64,000 nucleotides of DNA, from contig NZ_JALMUV010000003.1 in the NCBI RefSeq assembly GCF_023155275.1, positions 124,001 through 188,000 of the forward strand. The letters are read 5' to 3'. The position numbers were made by a program, and so were the translations under genes. Positions 41,432 to 50,389 of the stretch are shown one piece after another (positions within the stretch are counted from its first letter, which is position 1; each line of letters opens with the position of its first letter). Under the pieces are notes generated by a model, which was given only the letters and a program-made list of their open reading frames with translations, searched no databases and was not told the DNA's origin. The DNA is from Streptomyces rhizoryzae. Its GTDB lineage: Bacteria > Actinomycetota > Actinomycetes > Streptomycetales > Streptomycetaceae.

Positions 41432-42873
41432 CCGAACCGACCACCCGCCCCGGGGCGGACGCCCACGAGAACCGCCGCCAGGTCCTGTACTGGCGGCTGC
41501 TCGCCCGCCTCTTCGACCCCGAGGAGCAGGCGGGCCTGGAAGCGGCGAGCCTCGCCGTCGTCAAGGACCTCGGCCTGCCGTCCGCGGTGCTGGACCCCGC
41601 GGCATCCCTCGACTCCCTCGTCCAGCGCCACCCCCGGCTCGCCGCCGAGCTCGACGGCCTGATGGCGCCCGAGCCCGATCCGGACGGCAGCCGCGACCGG
41701 GCCGCCGAGGTACGGCGCGCCGCGCTGGCGTCGAAGGTGCTGCTCAACGTCTTCGCCACCGGCTCCGGTGCGGTCACCGCCGGTCAGTTGGCCCGCTGGC
41801 AGTCCGACGCGGGCTGGCTGGAACGCGCTCTCGGCTGCGCGCCCGGCGCACTCCGCGGCGGCCGGACCGGCGGCGGTGGTGCGGGCCACGGCGGCGGTAC
41901 CGGCGCGTCCGCGGGCGGGCCGGGCACCGGCCCGACCGGCACCGGCGGCCGCGGCACCACCCCCGACCTCGCCCGGCTGATCCCGGAGATCGGTCCCGAG
42001 CTGGGCGCCCTGGAGGCCGACCTGGTGAGGCGGATGCGGCTGCGCGAGGTGCTCGCCGACCCGCAGCTGGCCGCGCAGCTCACCCCCAGCATGTCGCTGA
42101 TCGAGCAGCTCCTCAGGGACAAGAACAACCTCTCCGGAGTCGCCCTGGCCAACGCCAAGGCCCTGATCCGCCGGTTCGTCGACGAGGTCGGCGACGTACT
42201 GCGCACCCAGGTGGAGAAGGCCACGGCCGGCACCCTGGACCGCTCGGTCCCGCCCAAGCGGGTGTTCCGCAACCTCGACCTCGACCGCACGATCTGGAAG
42301 AACCTCACCAACTGGAGCCCGGAGGAGGAGCGGCTCTACGTCGACCGCCTCTACTACCGGCACACCGCCCGCAAGACCACCCCCCAGCGGCTGATCGTCG
42401 TCGTGGACCAGTCCGGCTCCATGGTCGACTCGATGGTGAACTGCACCATCCTGGCGTCCATCTTCGCCGGACTGCCGAAGGTGGACGTCCACCTGATCGC
42501 CTACGACACCCAGGCACTGGACCTCACTCCCTGGGTCCACGACCCGTTCGAGACCCTGCTGCGCACCAACCTCGGCGGCGGCACGGACGGCACGGTCGCC
42601 ATGGCCCTGGCCCAGCCGAAGATCGCCGAGCCGCGCAACACCGTCGTGGTGTGGATCTCCGACTTCTACGAATGGCAGACCGAGCCGCTGTTCGCCGCCA
42701 TGGCCGCGATCCACCGCTCCGGCGCGAAGTTCATCCCCGTCGGCTCGGTGACCAGCTCGGGACGCGGCAGCGTCAACCCGTGGTTCCGGGAGCGCTTCAA
42801 GGACCTCGGGACGCCGGTGATATCCGGCCACATCCGCAAACTCGTCCACGAACTCAAGACGTTCCTGGCCTGA
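41428..42873 (+). CDS. VWA domain protein (YehP-like)
   Basis: 481 aa from ATG 41428, overlapping the previous stop. The N-terminal half is helical with a Gly-rich flexible linker (residues 144-176). The von Willebrand A domain begins near 320 with a complete MIDAS motif D327-Q-S329-G-S331 (LIVVVDQSGSM), a GGGTDGT threonine site and WISDFYE aspartate, then ends ISGHIRKLVHELKTFL. VWA proteins partnered with MoxR ATPases act as metal-dependent adaptors that present clients. 92 bp separate it from the AAA gene. Confidence 0.92.
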   Translation: MTEPTTRPGADAHENRRQVLYWRLLARLFDPEEQAGLEAASLAVVKDLGLPSAVLDPAASLDSLVQRHPRLAAELDGLMAPEPDPDGSRDRAAEVRRAALASKVLLNVFATGSGAVTAGQLARWQSDAGWLERALGCAPGALRGGRTGGGGAGHGGGTGASAGGPGTGPTGTGGRGTTPDLARLIPEIGPELGALEADLVRRMRLREVLADPQLAAQLTPSMSLIEQLLRDKNNLSGVALANAKALIRRFVDEVGDVLRTQVEKATAGTLDRSVPPKRVFRNLDLDRTIWKNLTNWSPEEERLYVDRLYYRHTARKTTPQRLIVVVDQSGSMVDSMVNCTILASIFAGLPKVDVHLIAYDTQALDLTPWVHDPFETLLRTNLGGGTDGTVAMALAQPKIAEPRNTVVVWISDFYEWQTEPLFAAMAAIHRSGAKFIPVGSVTSSGRGSVNPWFRERFKDLGTPVISGHIRKLVHELKTFLA

Positions 42874-42965
42874 CGCCGCGGGACCACCCGGGCCCGCCGC
42901 GCCCCCTCCCACGTGCCACCCCCTTCGCCCCTTGCCCTGCTGCCCCCTCTCCGAAAGGCCCCGAG

Positions 42966-44078
42966 ATGTCCGACCTGTTGCGCGCCCCCGCCGAGATCAA
43001 GTACGCCGAGGAACTGGACTGGCTGGAGTCCGTCGACGACAACCCCAAGCCCTTCTCCTGGCGCCTGTCCCCGAAGATGGTCCGCCTGTTCATCCTGGGC
43101 TCCGAACGCGCCGACGGCCTGGACCGCGAGATCGCGCAGAAGTGGTTCGGCGACCGCAGCTTCGTCGAGCGCGCCATCGTCACCCTCGCCTCCGACCGCG
43201 GCCTGCTGCTCATCGGCGACCCCGGCACCGGCAAGAGCTGGCTGGCCGAGCTGCTGTCCGCCGCGATCTGCCGCAACTCCACCCTGGTCGTCCAGGGCAC
43301 CGCCGGCACCACCGAGGACCACATCAAGTACTCCTGGAACGTCTCCATGGTCATCGCCAAGGGCCAGTCCCGGGAGTCGATGATCCCCTCGCCGGTCATG
43401 ACCGCCATGGAGACCGGCGCGATCGGCCGCTTCGAGGAGCTGACCCGCGCCACCAGCGACGTCCAGGACGCCCTGATATCCATCCTGTCCGAGAAGTACG
43501 TCTCGGTCCCCGAACTCGACAGCGACAACATCGTCTTCGCCAAGCCCGGCTTCTCCGTCATCGCCACCGCCAACAGCCGCGACCGCGGCGTCAACGACCT
43601 CTCCTCGGCGCTCAAGCGCCGCTTCAACTTCGTCCGCATCCCGGTGGTCACCAACAAGAAGAGCGAAGCCGAGATCGTCCGCTTCCGCACCGAGGAACTG
43701 CTGCGCCGCCACCGGATCGAACTCGACGTACCGCCCACGCTGCTCGACGTGCTGCTCCAGAGCTTCGCCGACCTGCGCGCCTCGGCGGCCGCCGCCGGCA
43801 GCGACGACGAGAAACTGGAGTCCGCGCTGTCCACCGCCGAGCAGATCGGCGTCCTGGAGGACGCCATCCTGCACAGCAACTTCTTCGGCGAGCGCGCCCT
43901 GACCGCCCACACCCTGGCCTCCTCGCTCGTCGGCTCGCTGGCCCGCCGCGAGCCCGAGGACCTGGCCATCCTCAACAAGTACCTGCACGGCGTCGTCGAA
44001 CCGCGCAGCAGGGAAGAGGGCGGATCCTGGCCGGAGTTCCTGGCGGGCGGCCGCGACGCGATCGCGACCCTGTCGTGA
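42966..44078 (+). CDS. MoxR-type AAA+ ATPase (YehL-like)
   Basis: 370 aa from ATG 42966. Walker A GDPGTGKS at 84-91, Walker B-like region near GAIGRFEELTRA, sensor 1 ATANSRDRG, arginine finger region LKRRFNFVRIP. The insertion and sequence fit MoxR-like AAA_5 chaperone ATPases of the YehL group. Expected to form hexamers that use ATP to remodel a client with help of the VWA protein. Its stop overlaps the next gene start (GTGA), so synthesis is coupled. Confidence 0.93.
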   Translation: MSDLLRAPAEIKYAEELDWLESVDDNPKPFSWRLSPKMVRLFILGSERADGLDREIAQKWFGDRSFVERAIVTLASDRGLLLIGDPGTGKSWLAELLSAAICRNSTLVVQGTAGTTEDHIKYSWNVSMVIAKGQSRESMIPSPVMTAMETGAIGRFEELTRATSDVQDALISILSEKYVSVPELDSDNIVFAKPGFSVIATANSRDRGVNDLSSALKRRFNFVRIPVVTNKKSEAEIVRFRTEELLRRHRIELDVPPTLLDVLLQSFADLRASAAAAGSDDEKLESALSTAEQIGVLEDAILHSNFFGERALTAHTLASSLVGSLARREPEDLAILNKYLHGVVEPRSREEGGSWPEFLAGGRDAIATLS

Positions 44079-46894
44079 CGGCCGCCCCGGAAGGGGCCTT
44101 CACGGCCCTGCGCAGCCAGCTCCAGGAGGCCGCCGCGGCCTTCGCCGGCGGCCCCGACGCCCTCGCGGACATCCTGCTCGGCCTCGTCGACGACGTGGAC
44201 CGCGCGCTCGGCGAGCCCCTGGAGATCTTCCCCGTCTGCCACCACTCGCCCGCCTCCGCGCTGGCCATGGCCCGCCGGCTGCGGCAGAAGCAGCCCAAGG
44301 TCGTCTACCTGGAGCTGTGCGAGGACCTGGCGCCGCTCCTGACCGAACTGCGGAACTGCAAACTCCCCGTCGCCCTCCAGGCGTTCGCCACCGACACCGA
44401 CGGCTTCCCGGCCGACTGGGCCCCGCTGTCGGTGGTCGCGCCGATCACCGAGGCGTCCGCCGAATACCAGGCGATCGCCTACGCCCTGGACACCCCCGGC
44501 GTCGAACTGGTCCTCGTCGACCGCTCCGCCGACCACGTCTTCCAATGGGACGCGCGCCGCCCGCGGCCCGCCGCCCCGGCCGACCCGGACGCCCCGCCCG
44601 CCGAGGCCGAAGCGGCCCTGCACGGCGACGCGGTCGGCGTGGAGATCGGCGACCTGCGCCCGCGCTTCGCCGAACTGGAGGAGCACCTGCTGCGCCACGG
44701 CAAGGTGCGGCACTGGTCGGAGTGGTGGCACCAGTACGTCGAAGTGCCGCTCGGCGACGGCGACCACGCCACCTACCGCCAGGTCATGCTGCTGATCGGC
44801 AGCCTCTTCCGGCGCCTGGCCCCCGGCGATCCGCACCGCGTCCGGGTGGACGAGGACCGCGAGCGCCACATGTGGACGCGGATGCGCGCCCACCTGGCCG
44901 CGACCGGCACCGACCCCGCCGACTGCCTGTACGTCTGCGGGGCCTTCCACGCCGCCAGCCGCGTCGCGGAGTTCGGCGTCCACGGCACCGACACCTTCGA
45001 CGCGGGCCCGCGGACCGCGACCACGTGGCAGTACGGCCTGATCCCGTCCAGCCACGCGGCGATCGAGGCGCAGTTCGGCCTGGCCCCCGGCTCGGTGTCG
45101 ATCGCCGCCACGGTCTGGGCGAAGAACGTCAAACGCACCCGCACCCGGCCGTACCGCCTGACCGGCCAGGCAGGCACCCCGAAGGCCACCGCACCGGCCG
45201 GACGCGGCACCCGGCGGCGGACCGCCGCGCCACCGGAGGAGTCCGCCGACCGGCTGACCGGCTTCCTCCGGCAACCGCCCGCCCCGGACCGCCTGGACGA
45301 GGCCGAACTCCTGGGCTGGTCGGTGGAGATCGTGCGTGCCGCCCGCCGCAACGGCTACCTCGCGTCCACCGCCGACGCCATCGCGGTGTTCGAGACCTCG
45401 ATCCTGCTGGCCGGTATGCGCGACCGGGCCCGGCCGACGCCGTACGACTTCCAGGACGCGGCCGTGACCTGCATCGAGAAGGACACCGTGCCGGGCCGGC
45501 GCGATGTGCGCCGCCTCGTGGAGATCATGATGGGCGGTGACCGCGTCGGCCGGGTCGGCTACGACGCGCTGCCGCCCCTGGCCCGCGACGTCCACGACCG
45601 GCTCGCCCCGCTCCACCTCGACCTCCAGCGGCGCGGGGTGCAGCGGGCCCTGCTCGACATCGCCGGCCGGCCGGAACTGGCGGACTGCTCCGACGTCCTG
45701 TGGATCCTGCGCCGGCTGCTGCCCGGCGGCGCCGCCCGCCCCATCATGGGCGAACGGCGGCTCGGCGAACGCGCCATCCAGGAATCCTGGGACCTGGCAC
45801 TCGGCACCCATCAGCGCGCCCTGATCGAACTGGGCTACGAGGGCGTCAGCATCGAGCAGGTCCTCGAACAGCGCCTGCGCCGCACGGCGTACGACCCGCG
45901 GGCCACCGCGGCGACCGTCCTGGAAGCCGTCGAGGACGCCACCCTCCACCTGCGCAGCCGCCGCCTCGCCGACGAACTCGGCGCCCACGCCCTCCAGGTG
46001 CTGGCCACCGAACGCAGCGTGGACGGCGCCCCGGAGGTCCTGCGCCGGGTCCGCCGGCTGCTGGCCCACTACCGCACCAGCGAACCGGTCCTGCCCCCGT
46101 GGATCGCCTCCTTCGTCAAGACCGGCTACGCCCACTACTGCACCCTGCTGCCGACCGCGTTCACCGAGGAGGACGCCACCGTGCGCCAGGTGGCCGCCAT
46201 GCTGGGCTTCCTGTTCAGCATGGAGGGCCTGGCACTGTCCCTGGGGTGCGACCGCACCCAGCTGGAGCTGGCGGTCGCCCAGTGCCATCCCGACGACCCG
46301 GCCAAGACCGCACTGCTGTGGGCGGCCCGGACCCAGCTCGGCGGCCTGACCCGCACCGAGCTGCGGGCCCGGTGCGCCGCCCTGCTGGACAACCCCCTGG
46401 TGGTGCCCGCCTACCCCCGCTACCTCAGCGGCTTCCTGCACGCCCTGGAGCCCGTCCCGGGCCTGACCGACTTCGTCGTCGAAGCGGTCTCGCACGCCTT
46501 CGCACGGCTCCCCGACCCGGTGCTGCTGCCCTGGCTGCCCACCCTGATCAGCACCCTCCGCTCGGACGGCGCCGACCTCGCCCCGCTGCTCATCCGCGAG
46601 GCCGGCCGCCTCTTCCCGGGCCGCCTCCCCGCACTCGACACCTGGACGCCCCCCTGGCGCACCCCGCCCGCGGACCCGGCCGCACCGGCCCCCGCGCCAC
46701 CCGGGAACGCCCCGCGCGGCACACCCCTCCTGGCCGCCCATCCGGCCACCTGCGACGCCCTGGCCGGTCTGCTGGGCTACGAGGGCACCTGGCAGGACCC
46801 CGCGGACCCGCCCGGCCCGCCGGGCGCCGCCGCCCTGATCGCCCGCCACCCGGCGACGGCCCGGGCCGCAGCCGCCCTGCTGACCGTCTCCTGA
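44075..46894 (+). CDS. DUF5682 family protein (YehM-like)
   Basis: 939 aa from GTG 44075, which overlaps the AAA stop. The N-terminal third has an alpha/beta look with conserved-looking motifs FPVCHHSPASALAMARRL, VVYLELCEDL, and HWSEWWHQYVEVPL; VCGAFHAASR resembles the metal-binding His of TraB/Tiki/EreA-type folds, to which DUF5682 has been linked (this relation is my inference from motifs). A basic linker near 375-395 leads to a large helical C-terminus. Fourth member of the MoxR-VWA operon; function unknown. Confidence 0.88.
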   Translation: MTAAPEGAFTALRSQLQEAAAAFAGGPDALADILLGLVDDVDRALGEPLEIFPVCHHSPASALAMARRLRQKQPKVVYLELCEDLAPLLTELRNCKLPVALQAFATDTDGFPADWAPLSVVAPITEASAEYQAIAYALDTPGVELVLVDRSADHVFQWDARRPRPAAPADPDAPPAEAEAALHGDAVGVEIGDLRPRFAELEEHLLRHGKVRHWSEWWHQYVEVPLGDGDHATYRQVMLLIGSLFRRLAPGDPHRVRVDEDRERHMWTRMRAHLAATGTDPADCLYVCGAFHAASRVAEFGVHGTDTFDAGPRTATTWQYGLIPSSHAAIEAQFGLAPGSVSIAATVWAKNVKRTRTRPYRLTGQAGTPKATAPAGRGTRRRTAAPPEESADRLTGFLRQPPAPDRLDEAELLGWSVEIVRAARRNGYLASTADAIAVFETSILLAGMRDRARPTPYDFQDAAVTCIEKDTVPGRRDVRRLVEIMMGGDRVGRVGYDALPPLARDVHDRLAPLHLDLQRRGVQRALLDIAGRPELADCSDVLWILRRLLPGGAARPIMGERRLGERAIQESWDLALGTHQRALIELGYEGVSIEQVLEQRLRRTAYDPRATAATVLEAVEDATLHLRSRRLADELGAHALQVLATERSVDGAPEVLRRVRRLLAHYRTSEPVLPPWIASFVKTGYAHYCTLLPTAFTEEDATVRQVAAMLGFLFSMEGLALSLGCDRTQLELAVAQCHPDDPAKTALLWAARTQLGGLTRTELRARCAALLDNPLVVPAYPRYLSGFLHALEPVPGLTDFVVEAVSHAFARLPDPVLLPWLPTLISTLRSDGADLAPLLIREAGRLFPGRLPALDTWTPPWRTPPADPAAPAPAPPGNAPRGTPLLAAHPATCDALAGLLGYEGTWQDPADPPGPPGAAALIARHPATARAAAALLTVS

Positions 46895-46974
46895 CGCTCC
46901 CCCTGCCCCCCACCACCCCTTGCCCGCACCACCCCACACCACGAGCGCGCCCCGCGCGACACGAGAGGAAAACC

Positions 46975-47424
46975 ATGCCCCTGGGATGGAAAGTCGTCTT
47001 CGACGCCGCAGACCCGCACCGCCAGGCACTGTTCTGGGCCGAGGCACTGGAGTACGTGATCGAGGACAACAGCGCGCTGATCCGGCGCCTGCTGTCGGCC
47101 GGGGCGATCGAGGCGGACCTGTGCCTGGAGTTCCAGGGGCGGCTGTTCTGGCGGGACGCCGCGGCCGTCCGGCACCCCGACGACCCCGTCGACCCGGTCA
47201 GCGGTGCGGGCCTGGGCAGACGCCTGCTCTTCAACCGCGTACCGGAGGCCAAGACCGGCAAGAACCGGCTGCACCTCGACCTCCACACCGCGCCCGGAAC
47301 CCGCGCGGCGACCGTCGCCCGCTTGCAGGCCCACGGCGCCACACTGCTCCGCCACGTCAAGGAGCAGGGCGGGGAATGGTCGGTCCTCGCCGATCCGGAG
47401 GGCAACGAGTTCGACGTCGCCTGA
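46975..47424 (+). CDS. VOC / glyoxalase-like domain protein
   Basis: 149 aa from ATG 46975 with GAGAGGAAAA just upstream. Begins LGWKVVFDAADPHRQALFWA, typical of the glyoxalase-like domain (PF18029 kind), continues RLLFNRVPEAKTGKNRLHLD and closes with VLADPEGNEFDVA. No defined substrate. It follows the DUF5682 gene by 80 bp in the same direction and may be carried by the same transcript, though it is not part of the equivalent E. coli operon. Confidence 0.85.
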   Translation: MPLGWKVVFDAADPHRQALFWAEALEYVIEDNSALIRRLLSAGAIEADLCLEFQGRLFWRDAAAVRHPDDPVDPVSGAGLGRRLLFNRVPEAKTGKNRLHLDLHTAPGTRAATVARLQAHGATLLRHVKEQGGEWSVLADPEGNEFDVA

Positions 47425-47454
47425 GCCCCCGCCGCGAGCCGTCCGCCCCGGCGT

Positions 47455-47484
47455 TTGACTCTCACACTCGTGTGAGGCTTTAGC
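47455..47484 (+). promoter_or_regulatory. MerR-type promoter upstream of the SDR gene
   Basis: TTGACT (47455-47460) and TTTAGC (47479-47484) are separated by 18 bp, and the spacer is filled by CTCACAC-TC-GTGTGAG (47461-47476), a perfect 7-bp dyad. A dyad centred in an over-long spacer is the classic layout of MerR-activated promoters. The SDR start is 60 bp downstream. No MerR gene is adjacent. Confidence 0.65.
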
Positions 47485-47543
47485 GTCCCTGCGAGCCCGG
47501 CCGCCCGGCCGGGCACCCACCCGTACCGAAGGGGCCACCTCCC

Positions 47544-48323
47544 ATGCCCGCACGCCCGCTCGACGGCAAGATCGCACTGGTTACCGGCGGCAGCCGCGGC
47601 ATCGGCCGCGCCATCGCCGAACGCCTCGGCCGCGACGGCGCCACCGTCGCCCTCACCTACACCCGGGACGAAGCGGCGGCCGGCGAGGTGGTGGCGAGGA
47701 TCCGCGAGGGCGGCGGCCGGGCGGTGGCGTTCGCCGCCCCGCTCGGCCACCGCGGCGACGCCGCCGCCCTGTGGTCGGCCTTCGACGAACGGATCGCGGA
47801 CCAGGCACCCGGCACCGCGCCGGCCGTCGACATCCTCGTCAACAACGTCGGCATCGCGATGACCGCGGACCTCACCGCACTGACCGAGGACGACTTCGAC
47901 CAGGTCTTCGCGGTCAACGTCCGGGCCCCGTTCTTCATCGTCAAGGAAGGGCTGGAGCGTCTGCGCGACGGCGGCCGCATCATCAACATCTCCAGCGGCG
48001 CCGGCCGCCTCGCCATGCCCCAGGCCATCGCCTACGGCGCCACCAAGGGCGCCCTCGACAACTTCACCCGCAACCTCGCCCAGGCACTGGGCGCCCGGGG
48101 CATCACCGCCAACGCGGTGGCCCCCGGCATCGTCGACACCGACGTCAACGCCGACTGGCTGCGCGGCGATCCCGCGGCCGAGGCCGACGCCGCCGCCCGC
48201 GCCGCCCTGGGCCGGGTCGGCCGGCCGGACGACATCGCCGACATCGTCGCCTTCCTCGCCTCGCACGACGCCCGCTGGATCACCGGCAAGGTGATCGACG
48301 CGACCGGCGGCGTCCGGCTGTGA
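47544..48323 (+). CDS. Short-chain dehydrogenase/reductase
   Basis: 259 aa, classical SDR. Cofactor motif TGGSRGIG (residues 14-21), NNVG structural motif (ILVNNVGIAM), catalytic Ser in IINISSGAG and YxxxK in IAYGATKGALDNF; C-terminal GRVGRPDDIADIVAFLAS and ITGKVIDATGG are family-standard. A cytosolic NAD(P)H oxidoreductase of unknown substrate. It stands behind a MerR-type promoter and is followed closely by a methyltransferase (33 bp) and TetR gene on the same strand. Confidence 0.94.
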   Translation: MPARPLDGKIALVTGGSRGIGRAIAERLGRDGATVALTYTRDEAAAGEVVARIREGGGRAVAFAAPLGHRGDAAALWSAFDERIADQAPGTAPAVDILVNNVGIAMTADLTALTEDDFDQVFAVNVRAPFFIVKEGLERLRDGGRIINISSGAGRLAMPQAIAYGATKGALDNFTRNLAQALGARGITANAVAPGIVDTDVNADWLRGDPAAEADAAARAALGRVGRPDDIADIVAFLASHDARWITGKVIDATGGVRL

Positions 48324-48355
48324 GGCGACCGCGCCGCCCCGCCTACGATGAAACG

Positions 48356-48985
48356 GTGCGCCCACCGGAACCGTACTGGAACACCAACGTCGCCCGGCAC
48401 AACGGCATCCTGCGTGCCGTCCCCGAGGGGTGCGGCGAGGCCCTGGACGTCGGCTGCGGCGACGGACTGCTGGCCCGCAAGCTCGCCCGGCGCGCCCGGC
48501 ACGTCACAGGCATCGACAGCTCGCCCGGGATGATCGCCCGCGCCCGCGAGCAGTCCGGCGGCGACCCGGCCCTCACCTTCCTCGAAGGCGACTTCCTCAC
48601 CGCCGAACTCCCGCACCACGCCTACGACTTCATCTGTTCGGTGACCGCCGTCCACCACATGGACTTCGCCGCGGCGCTCACGCGGATGCGCGAGGTGCTG
48701 CGGCCGGGCGGGACCCTGGTGGTGGTCGGACTGGCCCGGGAGGCCGGCCCGGGGGAGTGGGCGGCGCTGATCGCGGCTGCCCCGATCGTGCGCGTCACGA
48801 AGATCCTGCGCCGGGCCCGCACCCCCGAAGGGATGCCGGTCGCCGCACCGCGGATGAGCTACCGACAGGTCCGCACCGCGGCGCGCGACCTGCTCCCCGG
48901 CGTCCGCTACCGCCGGCACGTGCTCCGCCGCTACGCGCTGACCTGGCACAAGCCCGCCGGCCCAGGCACCGCCCTTGCCCGGTGA
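48356..48985 (+). CDS. Class I SAM-dependent methyltransferase
   Basis: 209 aa from GTG 48356. Motif I ALDVGCGDGLLARKLA near residue 30, post-I VTGIDSSPGMI, motif II-like YDFICSVTAVHHM, and motif III VLRPGGTLVVVGLA place it with Methyltransf_11/25-type enzymes. The target is unknown. Starts 33 bp after the SDR gene and its end contains the dyad ahead of the following TetR gene. Confidence 0.9.
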   Translation: MRPPEPYWNTNVARHNGILRAVPEGCGEALDVGCGDGLLARKLARRARHVTGIDSSPGMIARAREQSGGDPALTFLEGDFLTAELPHHAYDFICSVTAVHHMDFAAALTRMREVLRPGGTLVVVGLAREAGPGEWAALIAAAPIVRVTKILRRARTPEGMPVAAPRMSYRQVRTAARDLLPGVRYRRHVLRRYALTWHKPAGPGTALAR

Positions 48986-48997
48986 GTTGACCTCACC
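48981..48997. promoter_or_regulatory. Dyad at the methyltransferase stop, candidate TetR operator
   Basis: GGTGAG (48981-48986), TTGAC, CTCACC (48992-48997): perfect 6-bp arms, overlapping the methyltransferase stop codon and ending 13 bp before the TetR GTG. TTGAC in its centre could be a -35 element. Confidence 0.5.
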
Positions 48998-49010
48998 TTA
49001 CGCTGCGCGG

Positions 49011-49610
49011 GTGACCCGGCCCCCGCAGCCGCGTGCTGCCGCTTCCCGAGACAGACTGCTGCGCGCCGCCGCCGAGGAACTGGCCGGGAGCGCCACCCTG
49101 GAGGTCGCCGCCGTGGCCCGCCGGGCCGGCGTGAGCACCGGGCTTCCCTACCGCTACTTCGGTTCCCGCAGCGGTCTGCTCATCGCGGTCGTCGAGGCGT
49201 TCTACCAGCGGCTCTCCGAAGCCTGCGCCCGGCGCGACTACGCAGGGGCGACCTGCGCCGAACGCGAGCGCCAACGCGTGCGCGACTGGGTGGACTTCCT
49301 GTACGCCGAACCGCTCGCCCCGATGATCCTCGGCGGCCTGGCCGGGGACGGGGAGGTGGCCGCGTTCCACACCCGGCAGCTGGCCGCCCTGGTCGAGAGC
49401 TGCGCCCGCGCCGTGACCCGGGCGCAGCGCGCCGGGGAACTCCCGGCCGACCGCGACCCCGAACTTCTCGCCGCGGCCACCCTCGGCGGTATCACCGCTT
49501 CGGTCTCGGCCGCCCTCACCCGCACCCCCCGCCCGCCGGCGTCCGACGTCACCGCCCAGCTGTGGGCGTTCGTCAGCGGCGCGGCGGGCCTGCCCGGCGC
49601 CACCGCCTGA
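49011..49610 (+). CDS. TetR family transcriptional regulator
   Basis: 199 aa from GTG 49011; an earlier TTG at 48975 would overlap the operator-like dyad. HTH: SRDRLLRAAAEELAGSATLE, VAAVARRAGVSTGLPYRYFG. Sensor domain of normal length follows, ending in a hydrophobic tail. Probable regulator of itself and perhaps the SDR-methyltransferase genes directly upstream. Confidence 0.9.
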   Translation: MTRPPQPRAAASRDRLLRAAAEELAGSATLEVAAVARRAGVSTGLPYRYFGSRSGLLIAVVEAFYQRLSEACARRDYAGATCAERERQRVRDWVDFLYAEPLAPMILGGLAGDGEVAAFHTRQLAALVESCARAVTRAQRAGELPADRDPELLAAATLGGITASVSAALTRTPRPPASDVTAQLWAFVSGAAGLPGATA

Positions 49611-49645
49611 CGGGAGCGCGCCGCCGCCCCCGGTCCGGTTTCGCG

Positions 49646-50260
49646 TCAGTCACCGCGCCAGATGTTGTCGAAGGCGGCCTGCTCGATCGCGCGCCGCTGC
49701 CGCAGCGCCGCCAACCGCGTCAGCGCGTCGTGGGTGGCGGCGAGCACGGTGTCCACGGCGTCGTCGTCGACGCCCGGGGAATCGGCGGTCCCGGCGCGGT
49801 CCGCGCCACCGAGCCCCAGGGCCGCCCCGAGGGACACCAGCACGGGCTCCTCGGCGGCCCAGCGGTCCGCCGCCTGGCGGCGGTCCGGGGAGTCGGCCAG
49901 CACGGGGTGGCCGGCCCGGAACGGCCTGCCGCGGTGCCGCGGCCGGCCGATCAGCCCCTCCGCCTCCAGCGCCGCCAGATACGCCGCTGCCAGACCGTCT
50001 CCCCTCCGCCACAGCCAGTCGTCGACCGACTCGTACGGCGCGGTGCGGACGAGGGACGCGGCGGCCCGGTCCAGCAGGGGATCGGGGGTGGTGGGGCGGT
50101 AGCCGGGCACGATGCGGTCGCCGTCCAGCGCGATGGCCCCGGCCGCGAGGAGGTCGGTCAGCTCGGCCCCGGCGAGGGCGAGCGACAGATTGCCCTGCTC
50201 CACGGCGTGGCCGGGGGCCACGTCCATGGCGGTGATCATCAGGTCCCGTGCGGTGGTCAT
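49646..50260 (-). CDS. GPP34 family (GOLPH3/VPS74-like) phosphoprotein
   Basis: 204 aa. Family features: NLSLALAGAELTDLLAAGAI, DRIVPG, and later SVDDWLWRRGDGLAAAYLAALEAEGLI. Eukaryotic GOLPH3 binds PI4P and tethers glycosyltransferases; actinobacterial relatives are common but uncharacterised, possibly peripheral membrane proteins. ATG 50260. 129 bp separate it from the AraC gene upstream on the same strand. Confidence 0.88.
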   Translation of the reverse strand: MTTARDLMITAMDVAPGHAVEQGNLSLALAGAELTDLLAAGAIALDGDRIVPGYRPTTPDPLLDRAAASLVRTAPYESVDDWLWRRGDGLAAAYLAALEAEGLIGRPRHRGRPFRAGHPVLADSPDRRQAADRWAAEEPVLVSLGAALGLGGADRAGTADSPGVDDDAVDTVLAATHDALTRLAALRQRRAIEQAAFDNIWRGD

Positions 50261-50389
50261 GGCAGTCGGTCGACCTCCCTCCGCTCGGGGCCGGTTTGCC
50301 CCACGGCTCCCGTAGTCCAGCAGACCAGCTCCACCCCGATCCCGCGCGCCGAAGCGCCCCGGCGGACGGCCGACCGCGCGCCGGCCCGC

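Noticed and set aside
42854..47047. 1397-codon open frame antisense to the AAA and DUF5682 genes
   Set aside because: Shadow of real genes at high GC; sequence is Gly/Arg/Val-biased without motifs, while the opposite strand carries clear domains.
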